Notes: generated by a model not told the origin, from the letters alone. 64,000 bases of DNA from Sedimenticola_A sp040506895 (GCA_040506895.1 JBEVVY010000001.1:1612001-1676000); one strand, 5' to 3'; positions 9,300 to 18,006 are shown, counted from the first letter of the stretch. Numbers and translations: made by a program.

Positions 9300-9614
9300 C
9301 GTACATCCTGTACATCGCCGCTCCCGCGCATCCCTGCGCCCGCGGCATACGAAAGCCAGGGATGGCTGGAGTGTAGAAAACGTCTGGAACGGTTTTCTAC
9401 CGACCGCCATGGATGGCGGAAGTGCAGGTAATGCATGCCTACAGGGATGTAGGTATTAGAGCAACGCAGGAGCAGTTGCCGAGGAGCAATTACCTGTCCG
9501 TACATCCTGTACATCGCCGCTCCCGGCTTCCTGCCTCCCGCGGCATAAGCACATCCTTGTGCATGAGCCGCTCCTGCGCATCCCTGCGCCCGCGGCATAC
9601 CGTACATCCTGTAC
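9300..9614. repeat. Cluster of variable-arm, constant-core palindromes
   Basis: At least ten hairpin-capable units occur here. GTACATCCTGTAC is found three times (9301-9313, 9500-9512, 9602-9614) and GCGCATCCCTGCGC twice (9326-9339, 9576-9589). Others are AGCCAGGGATGGCT (9354-9367), CCGCCATGGATGGCGG (9404-9419), CCTACAGGGATGTAGG (9438-9453), GCACATCCTTGTGC (9549-9562) and a decayed GGCTTCCTGCC (9525-9535). A longer stem GTAGAAAAC/GTTTTCTAC lies at 9373-9400. The centre CATCCCTG (or CAGGGATG) is nearly constant, whereas the arms differ between units yet remain complementary within a unit. Blocks CGCCGCTCCCG and CCCGCGGCATA recur between them. Confidence 0.85.
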
Positions 9615-9615
9615 A

Positions 9616-9651
9616 TAAAAAAGCGGGCATGGATCCTTCCATGCCCGCTTT
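9616..9651 (-). terminator. Rho-independent terminator of the SulP gene
   Basis: On the minus strand a 14-bp stem (AAAGCGGGCATGGA at 9620-9633 paired with 9638-9651, loop of 4) is followed by a T-run. It lies 25 bases after the SulP stop. The loop region GGATCCTTCC resembles the palindrome cores next door. Confidence 0.88.
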
Positions 9652-9676
9652 GCATCCCTTTGCCAACCTGGCTTTG

Positions 9677-11209
9677 TCAGCCCAGCGCGTCATCCGCTAC
9701 GCGGTAACGGGGATCCTCGATAACATTCACCTCCACCAGGTCACCCGCCTTGCGCAGCAACTGGTGGCACTCAGCGCTGAGGTGGCGCAGGTGCAGGCGC
9801 TTGTCCGCTTTCATGTAACGTTCCGCCAGGGTATCGATCGCCTCGATGGCTGAGTGATCCATTACCCGCGAGTGCTGGAACTCGACCACCACATCATCCG
9901 GATCGTTCTTCGGATCGAACAGCTCCTGGAAATTCTTCACCGAGGCAAAGAACAGCGGACCGTGCAGTTCGTATACCTTGGAACCCAGGCGCCCCTCGTA
10001 GGTGACCACGTTGATGTGCTTGGCATGCTCCCAGGCGAACACCAGGGCGGAGACGATGATGCCCACCACCACGGCGATGGCCAGGTCGGTTGCCACGGTG
10101 ACGGCGGAGACCAGCACGATAACGAAGGCGTCGGTACGCGGAATCTTGCCCATGATGCGCAGGCTGGACCACTCGAAGGTACCGATCACCACCATGAACA
10201 TCACCCCGGTGAGTGCCGCCAGGGGGATCATCTCGATCAGGTCCGAGGCGAACAGGATGAAGATCAGCAGGAACAGGGCGGCAGAGATTCCCGACAGGCG
10301 TCCACGGCCACCGGAGTTTACGTTGATCATGCTCTGGCCGATCATGGCGCAGCCGCCCATGCCGCCGAAGAAACCGGTCACGGTATTGGCCACACCCTGG
10401 CCGATGCACTCGGTGTTGCCGCGACCGCGGGTCTCGGTGATCTCATCGATCAGGCTGAGGGTCAGCAGGGATTCGATCAGGCCGATGGCAGCGAGGATTA
10501 CCGAGTAGGGCAAGATGATCTCCAGGGTCTCCCAGGTCAGGGGCACCATGGGGACATGGAATTCCGGAAAACCGCCGGCGATGGAGGCCATGTCGCCCAC
10601 GGTGCGGCTCTCCATGCCCAGGCCGATCACGATGAGGCTGACCGTGATAATCGCCGCCAGGGACGAAGGGATCGCCTTGGTCAACTTGGGCAGGTAGTGG
10701 ATGATGGCCATGGTCAGGGCCACCAGCCCGAGCATGATCCACAGCGAGTTGCCTTGCAGCCACTGCGCCTGGCCTGCTGCATCCTCCACCTGGAAGCTTT
10801 TGAGCTGGGCCAGGAAGATGACGATGGCCAGGCCGTTGACGAAACCGAGCATCACCGGATAAGGCACCATGCGGATGAACTTGCCCAGCTTGAGCATGCC
10901 GATCAGTATCTGGAACAGCCCCATCAGCACCACCGCGGCGAACAGGTACTCGACGCCGTGCTGGGCCACCAGTGCCACCATCACCACCGCCAGGGCGCCT
11001 GTGGCCCCCGAGATCATGCCCGGACGCCCGCCGATGGTGGCGGTGATCAGGCCCACCATGAACGCGGCATAGAGTCCCACCAGGGGCTCCACGCCGGCAA
11101 CGAATGCGAAAGCAACCGCCTCTGGAACCAGCGCCAGGGCCACGGTAAGTCCCGACAGGATATCGTTTTTCGGGCAGCCGCGATCGGTGCATTCGAAGTT
11201 GAAGAACAT
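9677..11209 (-). CDS. SulP-family anion permease with STAS domain
   Basis: A 510-residue inner-membrane transporter of the SulP/SLC26 family. The N-terminal transmembrane region begins NDILSGLTVALALVPEAVAFAF, the characteristic first SulP helix, and runs to about residue 400. The C-terminal cytosolic STAS domain follows (VVVEFQHSRVMDHSAIEAIDTLAERY). Substrates in this family include sulfate, bicarbonate and dicarboxylates; the sequence alone does not choose, and no carbonic anhydrase or sulfate-assimilation gene is adjacent. The ATG at 11209 has GAGGAG directly upstream and is preferred over an in-frame codon at 11245. A strong terminator follows. Confidence 0.92.
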   Translation of the reverse strand: MFFNFECTDRGCPKNDILSGLTVALALVPEAVAFAFVAGVEPLVGLYAAFMVGLITATIGGRPGMISGATGALAVVMVALVAQHGVEYLFAAVVLMGLFQILIGMLKLGKFIRMVPYPVMLGFVNGLAIVIFLAQLKSFQVEDAAGQAQWLQGNSLWIMLGLVALTMAIIHYLPKLTKAIPSSLAAIITVSLIVIGLGMESRTVGDMASIAGGFPEFHVPMVPLTWETLEIILPYSVILAAIGLIESLLTLSLIDEITETRGRGNTECIGQGVANTVTGFFGGMGGCAMIGQSMINVNSGGRGRLSGISAALFLLIFILFASDLIEMIPLAALTGVMFMVVIGTFEWSSLRIMGKIPRTDAFVIVLVSAVTVATDLAIAVVVGIIVSALVFAWEHAKHINVVTYEGRLGSKVYELHGPLFFASVKNFQELFDPKNDPDDVVVEFQHSRVMDHSAIEAIDTLAERYMKADKRLHLRHLSAECHQLLRKAGDLVEVNVIEDPRYRVADDALG

Positions 11210-11344
11210 GGAACTCCTCGGGGATCCTGATAAAAAGGGTGGCATGTTAGCAAATTAGGCATTACTAATAAAGAATAATCATGGCCATCTCGACATTTTT
11301 CTGGCCAGATAGGCAGCGCGACAACCAGAGGAGGAAACAGGACT

Positions 11345-11710
11345 GTGATAACCCGCATGCACCATGCCAGCCTGCTGATCGGGGACACCGACAGGTCACT
11401 GGCGTTCTACAGGGATATTCTTGGCCTGGCAGTCTACGGGGAGAGGCCCGACCTGGGCTTCCCCGGGGCCTGGCTTGAGGTTGGAGACCAGCAGATCCAC
11501 CTGCTGGAGCTGCCAAACCCCGATCCGAGCAATGGCCGCCCGGATCATGGCGGGCGGGACCGCCACATCGCCTTTCACGTCTCCGACCTGGATCAGCTGG
11601 TGGGTCAGCTGGAGGCCCACAACATCGCGTTTACGCTCAGCCGCTCCGGCCGTCGCGCCCTCTTCTGTCGTGATCCGGATGGCAATGCGCTGGAGTTCAT
11701 CCAGCAATAA
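11345..11710 (+). CDS. VOC-superfamily (glyoxalase-like) protein
   Basis: A 121-residue single vicinal-oxygen-chelate unit of two beta-alpha-beta-beta-beta modules. Likely metal ligands are visible: His in MHHASLLIGD, Glu in IHLLELP, His in RHIAFHVSD and Glu in NALEFIQQ. The LGL / DPDGNALEF pattern is that of glyoxalase/bleomycin-resistance-type proteins, including lactoylglutathione lyases and many uncharacterised members; the true substrate is unknown. The GTG start at 11345 is preceded by GAGGAGG at about 10 bases. It is divergent from the SulP gene and convergent with a lipoprotein gene. Confidence 0.8.
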   Translation: MITRMHHASLLIGDTDRSLAFYRDILGLAVYGERPDLGFPGAWLEVGDQQIHLLELPNPDPSNGRPDHGGRDRHIAFHVSDLDQLVGQLEAHNIAFTLSRSGRRALFCRDPDGNALEFIQQ

Positions 11711-11714
11711 GCGG

Positions 11715-12068
11715 CTATTTTACGGCTGAACGCCGGTAGAAACCGATCACCTTGCCGGCCGCTTCCAGCCGGGCACCCTGGTCTGCCGTCACGTTGAGTT
11801 TGAAGTGTTTCTCGATATCCGTGTTCTCGGCAAGCACACTCTGCAACCCGATCACCGCCCCCGACTCACCGGCCCAGAAACAGCGAAACGCGGCAGTCTC
11901 CTCGCCGGGACGGTAGATATCGGTCTTGCCATCGTACTGCACGTGGATGCGTACGAATCCGGACTCATCCCCCTCTGCCGGCACCCAGTTCCCGGTTGCG
12001 GGATGGGGTGCACACCCGGCCAGTAACAGCGCTGAAACAACCAGGGCGGAGAGCGAAGATCGGGTCAT
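11715..12068 (-). CDS. Small lipoprotein of unknown function
   Basis: A 117-residue protein with a lipoprotein signal (MTRSSLSALVVSALLLAGC, lipobox LAGC, lipidated Cys19). The mature domain is short and beta-rich (WVPAEGDESGFVRIHVQYDG...IYRPGEETAAFRCFWAG). Asp is not at position +2 (Ala is), so outer-membrane sorting is expected. The ATG at 12068 with AAGGTG upstream is preferred over a longer form. No family was recognised. It ends 4 bases from the convergent VOC gene. Confidence 0.75.
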   Translation of the reverse strand: MTRSSLSALVVSALLLAGCAPHPATGNWVPAEGDESGFVRIHVQYDGKTDIYRPGEETAAFRCFWAGESGAVIGLQSVLAENTDIEKHFKLNVTADQGARLEAAGKVIGFYRRSAVK

Positions 12069-12237
12069 GGAGTTCACCTTGTCAGTTTTGAGTGTCAGCA
12101 CTGTATAAAGCAGCCTCCGGAGGAGCGCCTTGATCTAGGACAGGTGCTCCCGGACGATCGCAAAAAGGTGAGCCGTGGCAGCGAATGTGCGAGAATCCCC
12201 CGTTCACTGAATTCAGGGTTTTATAAAAGAGACAGGT

Positions 12238-13905
12238 ATGGCCCAGTACATCTACACCATGAACCGCGTCGGCAAGATCGTTCCGCCGAAGCGCGTCATC
12301 CTCCGCGACATCTCCCTCTCCTTCTTTCCCGGCGCCAAGATCGGTGTGCTGGGTCTGAACGGTGCGGGTAAATCCTCCCTGCTGCGCATCATGGCCGGTA
12401 TCGACACAGAGATCGAGGGCGAGGCCCGTCCCCAAGCCGGAATCAATGTCGGCTTCCTGCCCCAGGAGCCCCAGTTGGATCCCGACAAGGATGTACGTGG
12501 CAACGTCGAGGAGGCGGTTGCTGACGTCAAGGAGGCCCTGGATGAGCTGGAGAAAGTGTATGCCGCCTACGCCGAGCCGGACGCAGATTTCGACGCCCTG
12601 GCAGCCAAACAGGCGGAGCTGGAGAACCTGCTCACCGCGAAGGACGGCCACAACCTGGAACGCACCCTGGAGATCGCCGCAGACGCCCTGCGCCTGCCCC
12701 CATGGGATGCCGACGTGACCAAGCTCTCCGGTGGTGAACGCCGCCGCGTGGCCCTCTGTCGCCTGCTGCTCTCCCACCCGGACATGCTGCTGCTGGATGA
12801 GCCCACCAACCACCTGGACGCCGAGTCCGTGGCCTGGCTGGAGCGTTTCCTCCACGACTACTCCGGCACCGTGGTTGCAGTGACCCACGACCGCTACTTC
12901 CTGGACAACGTCGCTGGCTGGATCCTCGAGCTGGACCGTGGTCACGGTATCCCCTGGGAGGGCAACTACTCCTCCTGGCTGGAGCAGAAAGAGGCCCGCC
13001 TGGAGCAGGAGCAGAAGCAGGAGCAGGCCCGCATCAAGACCATGAAGCAGGAGCTGGAATGGGTTCGCTCAAACCCCAAGGGTCGCCACGCCAAGAGCAA
13101 GGCGCGTATGCAGCGTTTCGATGAACTGCAGAGCCAGGAGTTCCAGAAGCGCAGCGAGACCAACGAGATCTACATCCCGCCGGGCGAGCGCCTGGGCGAA
13201 CTGGTGATCGAGGCCAACGGCATCAAGAAGGCCTTCGGCGACCAGCTGCTCTACGACAACCTGAACTTCAACCTGCCCCAGGGCGGGATCGTCGGCATCA
13301 TCGGCCCCAACGGTGCGGGTAAGACCACCCTGTTCCGCATGATCACCGGCGAGGAGCAGCCGGACGAAGGCGAGCTGCGCGTCGGCGATACCGTTCAGGT
13401 GGCCTACGTGGACCAGTCACGCGATGCCCTGGACGACAACAAGACCGCCTGGGAGGAGATCTCCGACGGTCACGACCTGATCACCGTCGGCAAGTACGAG
13501 TTCAACTCCCGCGCCTGGCTCAGCCGCTTCAACTTCAAGGGCACCGACCAGCAGAAACGCGTCGGCGACCTTTCGGGTGGTGAGCGCAACCGCCTGCACC
13601 TGGCCAAGCTGCTGCAGAGCGGCGGCAACCTGCTGCTGTTGGACGAACCCACCAACGACCTGGACGTGGAGACCCTGCGCGCCCTGGAAGAGGCCCTGCT
13701 CGCTTTCCCCGGCTGCGCCGTGGTGATCTCTCATGACCGCTGGTTCCTGGATCGTATCGCCACCCATATCCTCGCCTTCGAGGGCGACTCCCAGGTGGTC
13801 TGGTTCGAGGGTAACTACGCCGACTACGAGGCGGACCGCAAGCGTCGTCTCGGCGCGGAGGCAGACCAGCCTCACCGTATCAAGTACAAACCCATTACCC
13901 GCTGA
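12238..13905 (+). CDS. ettA: Energy-dependent translational throttle protein EttA (ABC-F ATPase)
   Basis: A 555-residue cytosolic tandem ATPase that binds the ribosomal E site and gates the first elongation step according to the ATP/ADP ratio. Both ABC halves are complete: Walker A GLNGAGKSS and GPNGAGKTT, signatures LSGGERRRVALCRLL and LSGGERNRLHLAKLL, Walker B LLLLDEPTNHLD and LLLLDEPTNDLD. The long helical linker between them (around residues 240-300, RLEQEQKQEQARIKTMKQE) and the N-terminal QYIYTMNRVGKIVPPKR are typical of EttA rather than Uup or YheS. Length equals that of E. coli EttA (555). It stands alone with its own terminator. Confidence 0.96.
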   Translation: MAQYIYTMNRVGKIVPPKRVILRDISLSFFPGAKIGVLGLNGAGKSSLLRIMAGIDTEIEGEARPQAGINVGFLPQEPQLDPDKDVRGNVEEAVADVKEALDELEKVYAAYAEPDADFDALAAKQAELENLLTAKDGHNLERTLEIAADALRLPPWDADVTKLSGGERRRVALCRLLLSHPDMLLLDEPTNHLDAESVAWLERFLHDYSGTVVAVTHDRYFLDNVAGWILELDRGHGIPWEGNYSSWLEQKEARLEQEQKQEQARIKTMKQELEWVRSNPKGRHAKSKARMQRFDELQSQEFQKRSETNEIYIPPGERLGELVIEANGIKKAFGDQLLYDNLNFNLPQGGIVGIIGPNGAGKTTLFRMITGEEQPDEGELRVGDTVQVAYVDQSRDALDDNKTAWEEISDGHDLITVGKYEFNSRAWLSRFNFKGTDQQKRVGDLSGGERNRLHLAKLLQSGGNLLLLDEPTNDLDVETLRALEEALLAFPGCAVVISHDRWFLDRIATHILAFEGDSQVVWFEGNYADYEADRKRRLGAEADQPHRIKYKPITR

Positions 13906-13911
13906 CAGGCC

Positions 13912-13943
13912 AGGAGGCGGGCACTGCCCGCTTCCTGTCTTTC
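13912..13943 (+). terminator. Terminator of ettA
   Basis: An 11-bp stem with one G-U pair (13912-13922 with 13926-13936, loop of 3) starts 7 bases after the ettA stop. It is followed by GTCTTTC, a weak T-run. Confidence 0.65.
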
Positions 13944-13987
13944 AAACCCACGGGTATCATTGGTGCCGTAACGCGAATCACCGATCC

Positions 13988-14069
13988 CGTCATTCTGGCG
14001 AATGCCAGAATCCATATTCACAAGTTCGATGGAGGTGGTTACCGGATTCCGGCAGGCGCCGGAATGACA
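13988..14069. repeat. Dispersed intergenic inverted-repeat element, copy 1
   Basis: The element starts CGTCATTCTGGCGAATGCC and ends with the inverted GGCGCCGGAATGACA. Internal hairpins are CATTCTGGCG.AATGCCAGAATCC and GGATTCCGGCAGGCGCCGG. A second copy of the same type is at 51478-51548. Such GTCATTCCGGC...GCCGGAATGAC elements are common mobile-like intergenic repeats in proteobacteria. Its right end precedes the hisC ribosome-binding region, so an in-frame ATG for hisC at 14064 would lie inside the repeat. Confidence 0.8.
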
Positions 14070-14108
14070 CAGGCATCTTTTCCAGATGAACAAAAACGGA
14101 CAAACGTC

Positions 14109-15167
14109 ATGAGCCGCTACTGGAGCAAAATCGTTCACGAGCTGACCCCCTACGTACCCGGGGAGCAGCCGAAGATGACCGATCTGACCAAGCTCAACAC
14201 CAACGAGAACCCCTACGGACCCTCCCCCCGGGCGATCGAGGCGCTGAAGGCGGAAGCGGCGGATACCCTGCGGCTCTATCCCGACCCCAATGCCGACAGG
14301 CTGAAAGAGGCGGTGGCCGGATACTACGGTGTCACGCCCGGCCAGGTTTTCGTCGGCAACGGCTCGGACGAGGTGCTGGCTCACACCTTCCAGGGGCTGC
14401 TCAAGCACGACCTTCCCCTGCTCTACCCGGACATCACCTACAGCTTCTACCCGGTCTACTGCGGTCTCTATGGCGTGGCGTACGAGACGGTACCCCTCAA
14501 CGACCGTTTCGAGATCGATGTAGAGGACTATGCACGCCCCAACGGCGGCATCATCTTCCCCAACCCCAACGCCCCCACGGGACGGCTGCTGCCCCTCGAG
14601 GCGATCGAGAAACTGCTGCGCGCCAACAGTGATTCGGTGGTGGTGGTGGATGAGGCCTATATCGATTTCGGCGGCGAGTCGGCCATCCGCCTGGTCGACA
14701 GCTACAGCAACCTGCTGGTGATCCAGACCCTCTCCAAGTCCCGCTCCCTGGCGGGCCTGCGGACCGGTTTTGCTGTGGGCAGCAGCGAGCTGGTGGAGGC
14801 GCTCGAACGGGTCAAGAACAGTTTCAACTCCTACCCCCTGGACCGCTTCGCCATCGCCGGCGGGGTGGCTGCAATGGAGGACAGGGAGTATTTCGAGCAG
14901 ACCTGTAGCAGGATCATCGCCAGCCGCGAGAAGATGACCGCCGATCTCGAGGCCGCGGGATTCCAGGTGATCCCCTCGTCGGCCAACTTCGTCTTCGCCC
15001 GCCACCCCCAGAGGGACGCCGCAGAACTGAGCGCCCAGCTGAGGGAGCGCGCCATCATCGTGCGCCACTTCAAACAGCCGCGTATCGATCAGTTCCTGCG
15101 GATCACCGTGGGTACCGACGAGGAGTGCAACAAGCTGACCCTGGCCCTGAAGGAGATACTCGCTTAA
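14109..15167 (+). CDS. hisC: Histidinol-phosphate aminotransferase
   Basis: A 352-residue PLP-dependent fold-type I aminotransferase that converts imidazole-acetol phosphate plus glutamate to histidinol phosphate in histidine synthesis. Visible signatures: LNTNENPYGPSP near the N-terminus, the PNPNAPTG loop, VVVDEAYIDF with the PLP-contacting Asp, and TLSKSRSLAGLRTGF with the Schiff-base Lys210. The start at 14109 avoids the dispersed repeat that covers an upstream in-frame ATG. No other his gene is nearby, so this may be a second, stand-alone copy. The 3' end overlaps the convergent small membrane protein by 4 bases. Confidence 0.92.
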   Translation: MSRYWSKIVHELTPYVPGEQPKMTDLTKLNTNENPYGPSPRAIEALKAEAADTLRLYPDPNADRLKEAVAGYYGVTPGQVFVGNGSDEVLAHTFQGLLKHDLPLLYPDITYSFYPVYCGLYGVAYETVPLNDRFEIDVEDYARPNGGIIFPNPNAPTGRLLPLEAIEKLLRANSDSVVVVDEAYIDFGGESAIRLVDSYSNLLVIQTLSKSRSLAGLRTGFAVGSSELVEALERVKNSFNSYPLDRFAIAGGVAAMEDREYFEQTCSRIIASREKMTADLEAAGFQVIPSSANFVFARHPQRDAAELSAQLRERAIIVRHFKQPRIDQFLRITVGTDEECNKLTLALKEILA

Positions 15168-15472
15168 AAAGCGAACAGGGCCAGTCCCAGGGAGAGCAGG
15201 CAGAGCACCATGAAAATGGCGGCTGACTCCTTCCACAGGGTGAAGGTGAGAAAGGAGGCGTTTTTCCGGCTGGGTGATATCACCGCAAGCACCGCCAGCA
15301 GCAGGAACACCCCGCTGGCCACGTAGAGGAAGGTCTGCACGAACGCCAGCTTGGCGGCGTCGGAGCCGGTGACACCGCCGCCGATAATCTCGAACTTGTT
15401 CCCCGCCAGTGCCGGCTCCATGGCCAGGCATGCCAGAATCAATCCGAATATGAGGTAGCCGTATCTCTTCAT
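15164..15472 (-). CDS. Small membrane protein of unknown function
   Basis: A 102-residue protein with a signal-peptide-like N-terminus (MKRYGYLIFGLILACLAMEPALAG), then two further membrane helices (TFLYVASGVFLLLAVLAVI and SAAIFMVLCLLSLGLALFAF). The intervening loop is basic and short. The ATG at 15472 is chosen over one at 15484 because it gives the more usual signal-peptide length. No family was recognised. It lies 70 bases downstream of the lipase-maturation-factor homologue on the same strand and may be co-transcribed. Confidence 0.7.
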   Translation of the reverse strand: MKRYGYLIFGLILACLAMEPALAGNKFEIIGGGVTGSDAAKLAFVQTFLYVASGVFLLLAVLAVISPSRKNASFLTFTLWKESAAIFMVLCLLSLGLALFAF

Positions 15473-15541
15473 AATGATGTCCATACCATCGTCTGATTGC
15501 CGTTGCCCATGGTAGCGGCCGCTGCCTCGGTTTTTTTAGCC

Positions 15542-17053
15542 CTACTGCCGGGGGGCGAGGAAAAACGGCCCCTGGTACTCCCGCTGCCACCAGGGGTCTC
15601 CGGCCTGTCGCTCCAGCGGATCCACGAACCGGTAGCGGTAGGCCTGCACCCGCAGGTATTTCGGCGGACTCTCCTGAAACGGATTGTGTCCCAGCAGCGA
15701 GGTCACGGCCGGTGAATTGGCGTGCAGCTGCTGCAGGAAACGGTCGAACCAGTGGTAGTTCATGGGGTGTCCCAGGGGCACGAACCAGACCATCCAGTCC
15801 AGCCGTGGGTGATGGGGAATCACCACCGGTGTCAGCACCGCGGGATCCCCCGGCTTGTAGCGGAATTCGTAGGGCAGCCACCGCTCTCCATCCCGGGACC
15901 CCTCGACAATCAGCTCGATACGCCGGGTGGTGACGGTGGGGAAGACATGGTACCGGTTGACGATATGAAAGGGACGCACCGCCTCCTGCAGCCGCGCCAG
16001 GCCGTAAGTCTCCGTCGGCCTGACGAAGAAACCGCTCACCTGGAACAGGCTCACCACGAGGATCACGGCCGCAGCCAGCCTGAAGATGAGTTGCCTTGTA
16101 CCACTGCGTGGTACCACGGCAGGCACGATGAGCGCCTCCAGCCCCCGGTGCAGCCTGGCGGGCAGCAGGCTCTGCAGCGCCCTGTCGTCGATCAGAAACA
16201 GGCAGAGGACTATCGTCAGCAGGTTGAAGAAGTTGTGGTTGCTGGTCAGGATGATCAGGATCTGCATCAACACGGTGGCGCCGGCCGCAAAGAGCCGGAA
16301 ACGCCTCGGCAGCAACATCATGAAAGGCACCAGCAACTCTACGAAAAAGACCGCACCCACCCCCGTCCTGAGTACCCATTCCGGCAGCTGGTGAGCGTAC
16401 CAGGCGCCGATATGGGGCAGTGGCTGGGTCTCGAAGTAGTAGCCGAGGGCCGTGAACCCCGCCCAGGTGGGATCCTGGGTCACCAGCTTGGAGATGCCCG
16501 AGAGAAAGCGCAGCCGGAACAGCAGCCAGCGAAACAGCCAGATCACCAGCCGCGAGCCCCCGGGCAGAAAGATGGCGAGAAAACCGGCCTCCAGCAGCAG
16601 GTAATCCCACTGGAAGTTCATGAACACCTGCCCGGCATGGAACAGCGACAGGTAGCAGGCGAACAGCAGGACCAGGGAGCTGCGTACCATGCGATTGAAC
16701 AGCAGGGTGAGCGAGAAGAGACACCCCGCGTAGGCCACGCCCTGGAGCATGAGATCGCTGCTGCTGAACCAGAACAGGGTCGGGTAGTGCCAGTATCTCT
16801 GCCAGCCCGGCAGTTGGGCGGCCTGCTGCAGGCGTTCGTGAAACGGCAGGATGCCATCCGCACCGGCCAGGCCGGTGATCTGCACCGCGAGCGAGGCGAA
16901 AGCAGCCAGGTAGATCAGCGCCAGCAGGCGCAGAAACAGCCAGCTGACATTACGGTAGTCATCCACCAGTTCACTGCCGACCACCGGCGAGGGCCTGAAC
17001 CCCAGGCTGCTGCCGCCGATGCCATCCCCCTGCCTGTTCTGCAACCGTTGCAT
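15542..17053 (-). CDS. Lipase maturation factor family membrane protein
   Basis: A 503-residue polytopic membrane protein. The N-terminal two thirds hold about eight hydrophobic helices (for example SWLFLRLLALIYLAAFASLA and LLTIVLCLFLIDDRA). The C-terminal soluble domain has NRYHVFPTVTTRRIE, EGSRDGERW, YEFRYKPGD and PHHPRLDWMVWF, which are hallmarks of the LMF1/LMF2 family, and the WFDRFLQQLHAN segment. In animals LMF1 assists lipase folding in the ER; the role of bacterial homologues is unknown. It is divergent from the DUF815 ATPase gene, with about 107 bases between starts. Confidence 0.85.
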   Translation of the reverse strand: MQRLQNRQGDGIGGSSLGFRPSPVVGSELVDDYRNVSWLFLRLLALIYLAAFASLAVQITGLAGADGILPFHERLQQAAQLPGWQRYWHYPTLFWFSSSDLMLQGVAYAGCLFSLTLLFNRMVRSSLVLLFACYLSLFHAGQVFMNFQWDYLLLEAGFLAIFLPGGSRLVIWLFRWLLFRLRFLSGISKLVTQDPTWAGFTALGYYFETQPLPHIGAWYAHQLPEWVLRTGVGAVFFVELLVPFMMLLPRRFRLFAAGATVLMQILIILTSNHNFFNLLTIVLCLFLIDDRALQSLLPARLHRGLEALIVPAVVPRSGTRQLIFRLAAAVILVVSLFQVSGFFVRPTETYGLARLQEAVRPFHIVNRYHVFPTVTTRRIELIVEGSRDGERWLPYEFRYKPGDPAVLTPVVIPHHPRLDWMVWFVPLGHPMNYHWFDRFLQQLHANSPAVTSLLGHNPFQESPPKYLRVQAYRYRFVDPLERQAGDPWWQREYQGPFFLAPRQ

Positions 17054-17160
17054 GATTCTGTTGTAATCTATGGTAATCGCTCAACTGCGCTCCACGTCAC
17101 GGGGAGCGGTTGGACTTAACAGTGTCGCTACCCTCATTTTAGGCCGCGGATTCGAACAGG

Positions 17161-18006
17161 ATGAAAGACAAGGACCAATTTCTTGCCCGTGCCGAGGCCC
17201 TGCTGGGTCGCCTCGAAGCGCTGGTCACCCCGCAGCAGGGTGCCCCCGACTGGAATCACATCGCCTTCCGCTGGCGTGGAAGCAAGGGATTGCAGGGCGT
17301 CTCCAGCCCTCATCGCGTCAACCTGAAAGACCTGCTCTGCATGGACCTGCAGAAGGAGGAGATCACCCGCAATACCCGGCAGTTCGTGGAGGGGCGCAAC
17401 GCCAACAACGTCCTGTTGTGGGGCTCCCGGGGGACCGGCAAGTCATCGCTGATCAAGGCGGTCCTCAACGCCTTCGCCGGCCAGGGGCTGCGACTGATCG
17501 AGGTTGAGAAGCACGACCTGGTCGACCTGCCCGATATCGTTGAACACCTGGTCGACAGACCTGAACGGTTCATCCTCTTCTGCGACGACCTCTCCTTCGA
17601 GGCGGATGACGCCAGCTACAAGTCCCTGAAGGCGATCCTGGACGGCTCCATCGCCGCGCCACCGGAGAACGTGCTGATCTACGCCACCTCCAACCGTCGC
17701 CACCTGCTGCCGGAGTTCATGAGCGAGAACCTCGAGGCGCGGGTGGTGGATCGGGAGCTCCACCATGGCGAGGCGATCGAGGAGAAGGTCTCCCTCTCGG
17801 AACGGTTCGGCCTCTGGCTCTCCTTCTATCCCTTCAGCCAGGAGCAGTACCTGGAGATTGCGGACCACTGGCTCGCAGCCATGGGCGCCGTCACCACGGC
17901 GTCGGAAGAGGTCCGTGGCGAGGCCCTCCGCTGGGCCCTGAAACGGGGTTCCCGCAGCGGCCGTGTTGCCTACCAGTTCGCACTTGACCGTTCCGGCCGT
18001 GAATAA
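17161..18006 (+). CDS. DUF815 AAA-type ATPase
   Basis: A 281-residue cytosolic P-loop ATPase. Walker A is GSRGTGKSS at residues 88-96, Walker B FILFCDDLSFE, and a sensor-like segment is IYATSNRRHL. The family signature NNVLLWGSRGTGKSSL and the FRWRG..G.L..V..P...  N-terminal segment place it in DUF815, a conserved but functionally undefined AAA family. Length is normal for the family. It is 66 bases upstream of the hybrid kinase on the same strand, but there is no indication of a joint function. Confidence 0.88.
   Translation: MKDKDQFLARAEALLGRLEALVTPQQGAPDWNHIAFRWRGSKGLQGVSSPHRVNLKDLLCMDLQKEEITRNTRQFVEGRNANNVLLWGSRGTGKSSLIKAVLNAFAGQGLRLIEVEKHDLVDLPDIVEHLVDRPERFILFCDDLSFEADDASYKSLKAILDGSIAAPPENVLIYATSNRRHLLPEFMSENLEARVVDRELHHGEAIEEKVSLSERFGLWLSFYPFSQEQYLEIADHWLAAMGAVTTASEEVRGEALRWALKRGSRSGRVAYQFALDRSGRE

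Larger units (their letters stand above)
9205..9676. other. Non-coding region dense in short palindromes
   Basis: About 470 bases lie between the start of the membrane-anchored unknown and the stop of the SulP gene. The content is dominated by short imperfect palindromes sharing a CATCCCTG/CAGGGATG core (listed separately) and it ends in the SulP terminator. The minus-strand reading frame through it is open only because the repeats lack stops. Confidence 0.75.

Noticed and set aside
9300..9614. CRISPR array
   Set aside because: Units are palindromes with varying arms and irregular spacing; there are no identical direct repeats of 24-37 bases with uniform spacers, and no cas genes.
9143..9655. 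170-codon minus-strand frame giving MYRMYG-type repeats
   Set aside because: It is open only because the palindromic units lack stops; the protein is repeat-derived and overlaps the start of the neighbouring gene.
9854..11230. 458-codon plus-strand frame with His/Asp/Gln-rich product
   Set aside because: Antisense shadow of the SulP transporter gene.
13872..16724. 950-codon open frame on the minus strand
   Set aside because: It runs antisense through hisC and out of frame through the lipase-maturation-factor gene; both real genes have clear family motifs, and the frame is a GC-rich shadow.
17140..17160. tRNA-like T-arm motif (GATTCGAAC)
   Set aside because: No acceptor or anticodon stem could be built around it; it is directly upstream of the DUF815 start.
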